Below, in pieces: positions 53,081-61,004 of a DNA stretch of 64,000 bases. This stretch comes from Rubrivivax sp. SCN 71-131 (GTDB lineage: Bacteria; Pseudomonadota; Gammaproteobacteria; Burkholderiales; Burkholderiaceae_C). The DNA lies in contig MEFD01000027.1 in the NCBI GenBank assembly GCA_001724995.1, positions 1 through 64,000 on the forward strand. Reading direction: 5' to 3'. The position numbers were made by a program, and so were the translations under genes. The notes beneath the pieces are model-generated. The model saw nothing but the letters and a program-made list of their open reading frames with translations, made no database searches and had not been told where the DNA came from. Each line of letters starts with the position of its first letter. Positions within the stretch are counted from its first letter, which is position 1.

Positions 53081-54286
53081 TCATAGGCTGGACCAGACCG
53101 AGGGGTCATGTTCGCGGTCCGTCCCGTGGCTCGCGTCGTCGTCTGCCTCGGCGTCCGTGCCGTCCTCCCGGCGGCGCGAGGCGGCCTGCGGCAGCGCCGC
53201 GTCTAGCGGGATGGAGAGCAGCAGCGTGGTTCCGCCGTCGGTGCCGCCGGTGCTGCCGAGCTCGATCCAGCCGCCGACGGTGCCGGCGCGCTCGTGCAGG
53301 CCGCGGATGCCGAAGCTGCCGGCCTTGGCGAGGTCGCTTTGGCTCAGGCCGCGGCCGTCGTCGCTGATCTCGAGCGAGAGCACGCCGCCGGAGAGCGACA
53401 GGTCCATCGTCACCCGCTGCGCCTGCGCGTGCTTGCTGATGTTGGTGAGCGCCTCCTGCGCCGTGCGGTAGGCCACCAGCGGCACGCCGTCGGGCAGCTC
53501 CTGCCCCGGGGCGCCGATGCGCTCGTCGCCGGTGCGAAAGAGGCAGTCGACGCCGGTGCGCTTCTCGAAGCGGCCGGCCAGCCATTGCAGCGCCGCCACC
53601 AGGCCCTGGTCGAGGATGGCCGGGCGCAGGTTGTGCATGATGCGCTGGCTGGCGCCGATGGCGTGCGTCACCGTCTCCAGCGCCGAGGCGGCGCGCTGCT
53701 GCAGCGCCGGCTCGGCGCTGTGGCGGCGGATCCAGTCGATGTCGAACTTCAGCGCCGTCAGCGAGCCGCCGACGTCGTCGTGGATCTCGCGGGCGATCGC
53801 CGCGCGCTCGGCCTCGACGCGCGTCTGCAGGTGGCGCGCGAGCTCGGCCAGGCGCCGGCGTGACTCGGCGAGCTCGCGGTCCGCCTCCAGCTTGGCCGCG
53901 CGCGTGCGCGCGGCGTCGATCGCGTGCTCGAGTGCCGGGGCCAGGCGCGCCAGCCCGCTCTTGAGCAGATAGTCGCTCGCGCCGTCGCGCATCGCCGCCA
54001 CCGCCAGGTCCTCGCCGATCTCGCCGGAGACGAGGATGAAGGGCACGATGGCATCGCGCGCGCGCACGAGGCGCAGCGCCTGCAGACCCGAGAAGCCCGG
54101 CAGGTTGTAGTCGGAGACGATGGCATCCCAGCGCCGGGCGAGCGCCGCCTCGAACTCGTCGCGCGTCTCCACCCGGCGCGCGCGCACGTCCAGGCCGCTG
54201 CGCTGCAGCTGGGCCAGCGCCAGCTCGTGGTCGAGGTCGGAGTCCTCGAGGTGCAGAAGGCGCAGCGGGGCCGGCGGCTCGGACAT
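53081..54286 (-). CDS. Hybrid receiver-histidine kinase (NarX/DegS type, soluble)
   Basis: The 401-residue protein starts with a receiver domain (Asp59 in VSDYNLPGFSG), then a coiled segment (about 125-165), a HisKA_3 dimerisation domain with His169 in AREIHDDVGGSLTALKFD, and an HATPase_c domain (EALTNISKHAQAQ; SDDGRGL). No membrane segments or extracellular sensor are present, so it probably takes input through its receiver. It is the likely partner of the LuxR-type regulator downstream. ATG at 54286 is chosen because the receiver starts there. It is divergent from the chemotaxis cluster. Confidence 0.92.
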   Translation of the reverse strand: MSEPPAPLRLLHLEDSDLDHELALAQLQRSGLDVRARRVETRDEFEAALARRWDAIVSDYNLPGFSGLQALRLVRARDAIVPFILVSGEIGEDLAVAAMRDGASDYLLKSGLARLAPALEHAIDAARTRAAKLEADRELAESRRRLAELARHLQTRVEAERAAIAREIHDDVGGSLTALKFDIDWIRRHSAEPALQQRAASALETVTHAIGASQRIMHNLRPAILDQGLVAALQWLAGRFEKRTGVDCLFRTGDERIGAPGQELPDGVPLVAYRTAQEALTNISKHAQAQRVTMDLSLSGGVLSLEISDDGRGLSQSDLAKAGSFGIRGLHERAGTVGGWIELGSTGGTDGGTTLLLSIPLDAALPQAASRRREDGTDAEADDDASHGTDREHDPSVWSSL

Positions 54287-54364
54287 GGGTCCAGTATCCC
54301 AGAGCGCCCGCGGCAAGCGGCCGGCGCAGCGGTAAGAAGGCGCGGGAATGGGCGCTTCTTTGCC

Positions 54365-54392
54365 TCAATGTCGGGGGGGCGGCTGCCGAAAA
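54365..54392 (+). promoter_or_regulatory. Sigma28 (FliA)-like promoter upstream of the mini-cheZ/cheY/cheA cluster
   Basis: TCAATGTC (54365-54372), 12 bp, then GCCGAAAA (54385-54392) resembles TAAAGTTT-N11-GCCGATAA. The layout is the same as at 13029-13056. It lies 76 bp before the ATG at 54469. Confidence 0.45.
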
Positions 54393-54468
54393 TGCTTCTG
54401 CAGGTGCGACTCGCGAGCGTGCGGGCCGTCGCCGATCCACGACAACGAACCGCTGCGCTGGAGCCTCG

Positions 54469-54942
54469 ATGCTCGTCTCTGCCGAAGACTCGTCCGCCGC
54501 CACGCCGCCGCCTCAGGCGGCGCTGTCGCTGCTGGCGGCCACCGAGCTTCAGGATCATCTGCTGGTGGCGCACAACGACCTGGAGCGCCTGCAGCGCCTG
54601 CTGGACGACGCGGCGCAGGCGCTGATGCAGCACTTCACCTACGCCTCCGAGCACATGAGTGCGGCGCGCGTGCACCTCGAGGCCTGCCCGCAGGGCGAGC
54701 CGCCGATGATCCGCGAGGCGCGGCGGACGCTGGCCAGCGCGATCACCGCGCTGCAGTTCCAGGACATGGCCACGCAGCTCATCGCCCACACCAGCAAGCG
54801 GCTGCGCAACTGCGCCGACCGCCTGGCCTGCGAAGCCATGGGCGACGACGAGGACGGCGTCGCCCTCGTCGAGGAAGCCCCGCTGCGCCCCAATCCGGTG
54901 ACGCAGGACGAAATGGACGCCGGCTCGATCGAGCTCTTCTGA
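54469..54942 (+). CDS. CheZ-like chemotaxis phosphatase, short form
   Basis: The 157-residue all-helical protein forms a predicted hairpin (about 25-120). Residues ALQFQDMATQLIAH parallel the CheZ active-site helix AQDFQDLTGQVIKR, with Asp99 and Gln103 at the same spacing as the catalytic Asp143 and Gln147 of E. coli CheZ. The acidic tail ends DAGSIELF, recalling the CheZ C-terminal peptide that binds CheY. It is about 55-60 residues shorter than enterobacterial CheZ. It stands just upstream of cheY. Function inferred: removal of phosphate from CheY. Confidence 0.65.
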   Translation: MLVSAEDSSAATPPPQAALSLLAATELQDHLLVAHNDLERLQRLLDDAAQALMQHFTYASEHMSAARVHLEACPQGEPPMIREARRTLASAITALQFQDMATQLIAHTSKRLRNCADRLACEAMGDDEDGVALVEEAPLRPNPVTQDEMDAGSIELF

Positions 54943-54983
54943 ACCCCTCGCCTCAAGCAACAAGCACTCCAGGAGCATCCCCC

Positions 54984-55346
54984 ATGCACTCGATCCTTGC
55001 CGTCGACGACTCGGCCTCCATGCGGCAGATGGTGTCGTTCACCCTGAAGAACGCCGGTTTCAACGTCGTCGAGGCGGTGGACGGCCAGGACGCCTACGAG
55101 AAGGCCAACAGCCGCGATTTCAACCTCGTGCTGACGGATCAGAACATGCCGCGCCTGGATGGCATCAGCCTGACGAAGAAGCTGCGCGAGAACCCGAAGT
55201 TCAAGACCACGCCGATCCTCATCCTGACCACCGAATCCAGCGACCAGATGAAGCAGGCCGGCCGCGCCGCGGGGGCCACCGGCTGGCTCGTCAAGCCCTT
55301 CGATCCGTCCAAGCTGATCGAGGTCATCGGCAAGGTCATCCGCTGA
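54984..55346 (+). CDS. cheY: Chemotaxis response regulator CheY
   Basis: This 120-residue single receiver domain has the acidic pair in LAVDDSASMRQM, phospho-acceptor Asp in LVLTDQNMPRLDG near residue 52, Thr in LTTESS and Lys in VKPFDPSKL. No output domain is present, so it is a CheY acting on the flagellar motor or within the cluster. AGGAG lies at 54971-54975, 8 bases before the ATG. It sits between the CheZ-like gene and cheA. Confidence 0.94.
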   Translation: MHSILAVDDSASMRQMVSFTLKNAGFNVVEAVDGQDAYEKANSRDFNLVLTDQNMPRLDGISLTKKLRENPKFKTTPILILTTESSDQMKQAGRAAGATGWLVKPFDPSKLIEVIGKVIR

Positions 55347-55391
55347 GCGGACCGGACCCGAACCGCATGCCGTCGCCAGGAGCCGCTGACC

Positions 55392-57557
55392 ATGGGTGAA
55401 TCTTCACAAGCAAGCGCCGCCAGCCAGAATGCCGGCATCGACCTCAGCCAGTTCTTCCAGGTCTTCTTCGAGGAGGCGGGCGAGAACCTCGAGAAGATGG
55501 AGCAGATGCTGCTGTCCATCGACCTGGAGGCCGCCGACGACGAGACCCTGAACGCGATCTTCCGCTGCGCGCATTCGGTCAAGGGCGGCGCCGCGACCTT
55601 CGGCTTTGCCGACGTCGCCGAGCTCACGCACCAGATGGAGACGCTGCTGGACAAGCTGCGCCGCCACGAGCTGCAGCCGACGAACGCGATGGTCGACGTG
55701 CTGCTGCAGGCGGGTGATGCGCTCAAGGCGCAGCTGGGACGGCATCAGGGCAGCGGCGGGGAGCCGATCGACACCTCGGCGCTGCTGCAGACCATCGGCG
55801 CCTTCGTCGAGGGCCGGGCCGCCCCCGCCGCGCGCCCGCCGGCTCCCGCCGTGGCGGTGCCGCTGCCGCTGGCGGCCACCGCGGCCGCGACCGCGCCGGC
55901 CGAGTCGCCGCAGACGGCGGCGGAGTATGCGGTGCGTGCGCTCGTGCTGACCGTGGGGCCGCTCGAGGACCCGAACCAGGCCGAGAACCTGTTCGAGCTC
56001 TTCCGCGAGATCCCCGACCTGGGGACGATCGAGCCGATCGACGGCGGCCAGTCCGCCGACGGGCTGCGCCGGCTGCGCATCGTCACCGCGACGCCGGACG
56101 CCGAACTGCTGGACCTCTGCACCTTCCACGTCGCGCGCGAGGCGCTGCGCCTGGACATCGCGGACGCGGGCTACGGCTTCCACGAGGGCGCGCCTGGCGC
56201 GCCGCCGCAACCCGATCCGCCCGATCCGGGCTACGGCTTCTTCGACAACGCACCCGGAGCGCCCGAGGCACAGGACGGCTCGCAGGCCGCGGCCACCACG
56301 GCGGCCGCCACGGCGGCGACGTCGGCCGCAGCGGCCGGCACGACGCCCGCGCGCGCCGGCGCGGCGCGGCCCGCGGCGCCGGGCGCCAGCGCCGAATCGA
56401 GCACGCTGCGCGTCTCAGTGGAGAAGGTGGACCAGCTCATCAACCTGGTGGGCGAGCTCGTGATCACGCAGGCCATGCTCGCGCAGACGGGCAAGGACGT
56501 CGACACCGCGCTCCACCAGCAACTGGCCTCGGGCCTGGCGGACCTCGAGCGCAACACCCGCGACCTGCAGGAAGCGGTGATGTCGATCCGCATGATCCCG
56601 ATGTCCGTGGTGTTCAACCGCTTCCCGCGCATGCTGCGCGATCTCGCCGGCAAGCTCGGCAAGAAGGTCGAGCTGGTGACGCAGGGCGAGGCCACCGAGC
56701 TCGACAAGGGCGTGGTGGAGAAGATCACCGACCCGCTCACGCACCTGGTGCGCAACAGCTGCGACCACGGCATCGAACTTCCCGCCGAGCGCCTGGCCAA
56801 GGGCAAGCCCGAGATCGGCACCGTGACGCTGGTGGCCAGCCACCAGGGCGGCAGCATCGTCATCGAGGTGCGCGACGACGGCAAGGGTCTGAACCGCGAC
56901 AAGCTCCTGGCCAAGGCGCGCGAGCGCGGGCTGGACGTGCACGACGGCATGAGCGATCCGGAGGTCTACGGCCTCATCTTCGCGCCGGGCTTCTCCACCG
57001 CCGCGGAGGTCACCGATGTCTCCGGCCGTGGCGTCGGCATGGACGTGGTGAAGAAGAACATCGTCTCGCTCGGCGGCTCGGTGGAGATCGACTCCGCCGA
57101 GGGCTACGGCATGACCGTGCGCGTGCGCCTGCCGCTGACGCTGGCCATCATGGACGGCATGAGCGTGGGCGTGGGCGAGGAGTGCTACATCCTGCCGTTG
57201 TCCAGCGTCGTCGAGTCGTTCCAGGTGCAGGGCGGCATGATCAAGACCATCGGCGGCAGCGGTCGCGTGGTCGAGGTGCGCGACGAGTACATGCCGGTGA
57301 TCGACCTGGAGAAGGTCTTCGACGTGCCGCGCTTCGACTTCGAGCATGTCTCCAACATCATGGTCGTCGTCGAGGCCGAGGGCGGCCGCGTCGCGCTGCT
57401 GGTGGACGAGCTGCTCGGCCAGCAGCAGGTGGTGGTGAAGAACCTCGAGACCAACTACCGGCGCGTCGACGACGTGAGCGGCGCCACCATCCTCGGTGAC
57501 GGGCGCGTCGCGCTCATCCTCGACATCGGCGCGCTCGTGCGGCGCAGCCGCCATTGA
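55392..57557 (+). CDS. cheA: Chemotaxis histidine kinase CheA
   Basis: The 721-residue protein has HPt (His61 in CAHSVKGGAATFGF), a middle region, a dimerisation helix (VEKVDQLINLVGELVITQAML), HATPase_c (HLVRNSCDHGIELP; VRDDGKGLN) and a C-terminal CheW-like domain. It takes signals from MCPs through CheW and phosphorylates CheY. The linker between HPt/P2 and P3 has two copies of a GYGF(H/F)xxAPGAP motif and Ala-rich stretches. It starts 45 bp after cheY. Confidence 0.96.
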   Translation: MGESSQASAASQNAGIDLSQFFQVFFEEAGENLEKMEQMLLSIDLEAADDETLNAIFRCAHSVKGGAATFGFADVAELTHQMETLLDKLRRHELQPTNAMVDVLLQAGDALKAQLGRHQGSGGEPIDTSALLQTIGAFVEGRAAPAARPPAPAVAVPLPLAATAAATAPAESPQTAAEYAVRALVLTVGPLEDPNQAENLFELFREIPDLGTIEPIDGGQSADGLRRLRIVTATPDAELLDLCTFHVAREALRLDIADAGYGFHEGAPGAPPQPDPPDPGYGFFDNAPGAPEAQDGSQAAATTAAATAATSAAAAGTTPARAGAARPAAPGASAESSTLRVSVEKVDQLINLVGELVITQAMLAQTGKDVDTALHQQLASGLADLERNTRDLQEAVMSIRMIPMSVVFNRFPRMLRDLAGKLGKKVELVTQGEATELDKGVVEKITDPLTHLVRNSCDHGIELPAERLAKGKPEIGTVTLVASHQGGSIVIEVRDDGKGLNRDKLLAKARERGLDVHDGMSDPEVYGLIFAPGFSTAAEVTDVSGRGVGMDVVKKNIVSLGGSVEIDSAEGYGMTVRVRLPLTLAIMDGMSVGVGEECYILPLSSVVESFQVQGGMIKTIGGSGRVVEVRDEYMPVIDLEKVFDVPRFDFEHVSNIMVVVEAEGGRVALLVDELLGQQQVVVKNLETNYRRVDDVSGATILGDGRVALILDIGALVRRSRH

Positions 57558-57580
57558 GGGTCGGCGCGCCGATGAACGCC

Positions 57581-57607
57581 TTCAGTTCCCGCCCGATCGG
57601 TCGATAG
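57581..57607 (+). promoter_or_regulatory. Sigma28 (FliA)-like promoter upstream of cheW
   Basis: TTCAGTTC (57581-57588), 11 bp, GTCGATAG (57600-57607) has the canonical FliA spacing. It would allow cheW-mcp to be transcribed separately from cheA, whose stop is only 24 bp upstream. Confidence 0.5.
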
Positions 57608-57612
57608 CCACG

Positions 57613-57630
57613 GGGAAGGGATCCCTTCCC
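57613..57630. promoter_or_regulatory. Perfect 18-bp palindrome in the cheW leader
   Basis: GGGAAGGGATCCCTTCCC is fully self-complementary. It sits at the predicted start point of the FliA-like promoter and 42 bp before the cheW ATG. It could be an operator or, folded with a GATC loop, a mRNA hairpin between cheA and cheW. Confidence 0.5.
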
Positions 57631-57671
57631 GGCTCTCCCCTTCTACGGCCCCAATCAGCAGGAGTAACAGC

Positions 57672-58193
57672 ATGGACATGGTCACCGAAGCCGCCGTCGT
57701 CGCCCGCCACGAGGCCGTGCGCGCGGGCGGCAAGCCCGCCACCCCGACCGCCGAAGGCGGCGAGTTCCTCACCTTCCGCCTCGGCGGCGAGGAGTACGGC
57801 ATCGACATCCTGCGCGTGCAGGAGATCCGCTCCTACGAGCCGCCCACGCGCATCGCCAACGCCCCGCACTTCATCAAGGGCGTGGTCAACCTGCGCGGCG
57901 TCATCGTGCCGATCATCGACCTGCGCCTGAAGCTGGGCTGCGACAGCGCCGAGTACAACGCCTTCACGGTGGTCATCGTGCTCAACGTCAAGGGCCGCGT
58001 CGTCGGCGCCGTCGTCGACTCGGTCTCGGACGTGCTGGAACTCACGAGTGAGCACATCAAGCCCGCGCCCGAGCTCAACAGCAATGTCGACGGCAGCTTC
58101 ATCACCGGCATCGGCAGCGTCGGTGATCGCATGCTGATCCTGATGGACATCGAGGGCCTGATGAGCAGCGCCGACATGGGGCTCATCAACTGA
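57672..58193 (+). CDS. cheW: Chemotaxis coupling protein CheW
   Basis: The 173-residue protein has the CheW fold: [50 protein letters not shown] and [16 protein letters not shown]. It links MCPs to CheA. AGGAG at 57659-57663 precedes the ATG at 57672. It is followed 61 bp later by an MCP gene. Confidence 0.95.
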   Translation: MDMVTEAAVVARHEAVRAGGKPATPTAEGGEFLTFRLGGEEYGIDILRVQEIRSYEPPTRIANAPHFIKGVVNLRGVIVPIIDLRLKLGCDSAEYNAFTVVIVLNVKGRVVGAVVDSVSDVLELTSEHIKPAPELNSNVDGSFITGIGSVGDRMLILMDIEGLMSSADMGLIN

Positions 58194-58254
58194 CGGGCGC
58201 CGGCGCCGCATCGCGTGTCAGCGAAACCGCCCCAAGACCCCGGAGCAGCATTCA

Positions 58255-60129
58255 ATGAAGTTCGACCTGACCATCAAGACCCGGCTGTGGCTGGCCATCG
58301 GCGTCATCGCCGGCGTGCTGAGCATCATGTTCGCGGGCGTCGCCATCCGCAGCGGCCAGCTCAACCAGGAGACCGTCGCGGCCGAGGCGCGTCTGAGCCG
58401 CATCACCGCGATGGCCGCGCGCTGGGCCGGCCTCAGCGAGACCAACGTGCAGCGCGTGGTGGCCTCCTCGATGTCCAGCGATCCCGCGGTGGCCGAGTAC
58501 TTCGAGCCGCAGGTCAAGGCCACGACGGCGCAGATCAGCGCGCTGCAGAAGGAGATGGTCGAGCTGGCGACCTCCGACGCCGAGAAGGCGCAGCAGGAGA
58601 AGGTCTCCGCCGCGCGCAAGGTCTACATCAAGGCGCGCGAGGAGGTGGCCGAACTCAACGCCAAGGGCGACGTGCTGAGCGCGCAGGAAAAGCTCAAGGC
58701 CGCGGTCATCCCCGCGGTGACGGCGTATCTCGCCGAGCAGCGCGCCTTCGTCGACCTCGAGCTGCAGCTGGCCGAACAGCGCCGCGCCGAGGCGACTGCC
58801 GCGCGCCAGGCCAGCATGATCGTCGCCGGGCTGACGGTGGCCGCGTTGCTGGTCGGCATGGTGGTTGCCGGCGCGCTGCTGGTGCGCTCGATCGTGCGGC
58901 CGCTGCGCGAGGCGGGCGAGCTCAGCCGCCGCATCGGCGAAGGCGATCTCACCTTGCGCATCGACCGCAGCCGCGGCGACGAGATCGGCGAACTGCTGCG
59001 TGCGGTCGCCGGCATGCGCGATTCGCTGCGCAACGTCGTCGGCCAGGTGCGCGGCTCGACCGACAACATCCAGCACGCGGCCAGCGAGGTCGCGCAGGGC
59101 AACGCCGACCTGAGCCAGCGCACCGAGGCCAACGCGGCCAGCCTGCAGCAGACCGCGAGCTCGATCGAGCAGCTCAGCGGCACCGTGCGCCAGACGGCGG
59201 ATTCCGCACGCACCGCCAACCAGCTTGCCGCGTCGGCCAGCAGCGTCGCCGCGCGCGGTGGCGAGGTGGTGTCGCAGGTCGTCTCGACGATGGACGAGAT
59301 CAACACGAGTTCGAAGAAGATCGCCGACATCATCGGCGTCATCGACGGCATCGCGTTCCAGACCAACATCCTCGCGCTCAACGCCGCCGTCGAGGCGGCG
59401 CGCGCCGGCGAGCAGGGGCGTGGCTTCGCGGTGGTCGCCGGCGAGGTGCGCAGCCTCGCGCAGCGCTCGGCCGAAGCCGCCCGCGAGATCAAGACCCTCA
59501 TCGGCGCCAGCGTCGAGCGCGTGGAGACCGGCGCGCGTCTGGTGGGCGAGGCCGGCTCCACCATGAGCGAGATCGTCGGCAGTGTGCAGCGCGTCACCGA
59601 CATCATCGGCGAGATCAGCGCCGCGGCGCAGGAGCAGAGCAGCGGCATCGGTTCGGTCAACACCGCGGTCGTGCAGCTCGACCAGGCCACGCAGCAGAAT
59701 GCCGCGCTGGTCGAGGAGTCGGCGGCCGCCGCCGCCTCGCTGCGCGAGCAGGCACAGCAGCTCGCGGGCCTGGTGGCCGCCTTCCGCCTCGATGGGCAGG
59801 AGTCGCCGCGCCAGCTCGCGGCGAACGCGCTCGAGCAGGCGCAGCGCTCCGCAGGCAGCATCTCCGCTCGGGCGCCTGCTCCCGCGCCGTCGCCCCGCGC
59901 CGCAGCGCCGGCCAAGGCGGTGAAGCCGGCCGAAGCGAAGGCCACGAAGAGTGCTTCCGTCCCCGCCGTTGCGAAGAGCGCAGCCTCCAAGGCCCCGAAG
60001 CTTGCCGCCGCGAAGCCCGCGGCCAGGCCGGTCGCCGAGGCGGCGGCGACCGTCGCGGTCGCGGCGCCGGCGGCGACGCTGGCCGCGCCGGCCGGCAACG
60101 CCGACGACGGCGAGTGGGAGACGTTCTGA
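58255..60129 (+). CDS. Methyl-accepting chemotaxis protein with CheR-binding pentapeptide
   Basis: The 624-residue receptor has two membrane segments (about 11-31 and 187-211) around a 155-residue helical periplasmic domain, a HAMP domain, and the signalling hairpin tip ([24 protein letters not shown]) with methylation helices on both sides. A long Ala/Lys/Pro-rich tail (about 520-615) ends in DDGEWETF, matching the NWETF pentapeptide that tethers CheR and CheB in enteric receptors. No cheR or cheB is in the window. Ligand unknown. Confidence 0.94.
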   Translation: MKFDLTIKTRLWLAIGVIAGVLSIMFAGVAIRSGQLNQETVAAEARLSRITAMAARWAGLSETNVQRVVASSMSSDPAVAEYFEPQVKATTAQISALQKEMVELATSDAEKAQQEKVSAARKVYIKAREEVAELNAKGDVLSAQEKLKAAVIPAVTAYLAEQRAFVDLELQLAEQRRAEATAARQASMIVAGLTVAALLVGMVVAGALLVRSIVRPLREAGELSRRIGEGDLTLRIDRSRGDEIGELLRAVAGMRDSLRNVVGQVRGSTDNIQHAASEVAQGNADLSQRTEANAASLQQTASSIEQLSGTVRQTADSARTANQLAASASSVAARGGEVVSQVVSTMDEINTSSKKIADIIGVIDGIAFQTNILALNAAVEAARAGEQGRGFAVVAGEVRSLAQRSAEAAREIKTLIGASVERVETGARLVGEAGSTMSEIVGSVQRVTDIIGEISAAAQEQSSGIGSVNTAVVQLDQATQQNAALVEESAAAAASLREQAQQLAGLVAAFRLDGQESPRQLAANALEQAQRSAGSISARAPAPAPSPRAAAPAKAVKPAEAKATKSASVPAVAKSAASKAPKLAAAKPAARPVAEAAATVAVAAPAATLAAPAGNADDGEWETF

Positions 60130-60162
60130 CGCGGCCTGCTGCCGGCAGTACCGTGATCCGGC

Positions 60163-60186
60163 CGAGGCCCGCCCGCGCGGGCCTCG
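60163..60186 (+). terminator. Strong GC hairpin after the chemotaxis cluster
   Basis: CGAGGCCCGC-CCGC-GCGGGCCTCG is a perfect 10-bp stem with a 4-base loop, 34 bp after the MCP stop, followed by CGCGCTTTGG. The T-run is short, so termination may need Rho. Confidence 0.6.
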
Positions 60187-60320
60187 CGCGCTTTGGGGCC
60201 GGCCGTTCCGGCGCCCGGGATTCGGTCGCGTTGAAACCTGCATTCGTGCGCATTGAAGCCCGCCGCGCCCGACATCACCCATACTGACGCTTCGCAACAA
60301 AGACAGCAGGAGTGTTCGGC

Positions 60321-60920
60321 ATGGCCAAGGTTCTCGTTCTCTACTACAGCAGTTGGGGGCACATCGAGACGATGGCGCAGGCGGTCGCCGAAGGCGCACG
60401 CAGCACCGGCGCCCAGGTCGACATCAAGCGCGTGCCGGAGTTGGTGCCCGAGGAGGCCGCCAAGGCGGCCCACTTCAAGCTCGACCAGGCCGCCCCGGTG
60501 GCGCAGGTCGCGGAGCTCGCCGATTACGACGCCATCGTCCTGGGCATGCCCACGCGCTTTGGCAACATGCCGGCGCAGATGAAGAATTTCCTCGATCAGA
60601 CCGGCGGCCTGTGGGCGCAGGGCAAGCTGGTCGGCAAGGTGGGCTCGGTCTTCGTCAGCACCGGCACGCAGCACGGCGGGCAGGAGAGCACCATCCTTTC
60701 GTCGCACGTCGTGCTGCTGCACCACGGCATGGTGGTCGTCGGCCTGCCCTATGCATGGGCGGGGCAGACGCGCATCGACGAAATCACCGGCGGCAGCCCC
60801 TATGGCGCCACGACGATCGCCGCAGGCGACGGCTCGCGCCAGCCCTCCGCCAACGAACTCGAAGGCGCCCGCTGGCAGGGCCGCCACGTCGCCGAGATCG
60901 CCGCCAAGCTGGCGGGCTGA
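60321..60920 (+). CDS. wrbA: NAD(P)H:quinone oxidoreductase WrbA
   Basis: The 199-residue flavodoxin-like protein has the FMN phosphate loop [36 protein letters not shown] and [12 protein letters not shown], all WrbA hallmarks. It reduces quinones by two electrons and protects against oxidative stress. AGGAG at 60309-60313 sits before the ATG at 60321. The MCP gene upstream is separated by a hairpin, so it is an independent unit. Confidence 0.95.
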   Translation: MAKVLVLYYSSWGHIETMAQAVAEGARSTGAQVDIKRVPELVPEEAAKAAHFKLDQAAPVAQVAELADYDAIVLGMPTRFGNMPAQMKNFLDQTGGLWAQGKLVGKVGSVFVSTGTQHGGQESTILSSHVVLLHHGMVVVGLPYAWAGQTRIDEITGGSPYGATTIAAGDGSRQPSANELEGARWQGRHVAEIAAKLAG

Positions 60921-61004
60921 GGCAAGCGCGGCTGGCCCCACGGCCGCCGCGCCCTGCGGCGCGCCTGCACGAGATGCGAGTTCCGCGTTTGGCTCGGTGT
61001 GGCC

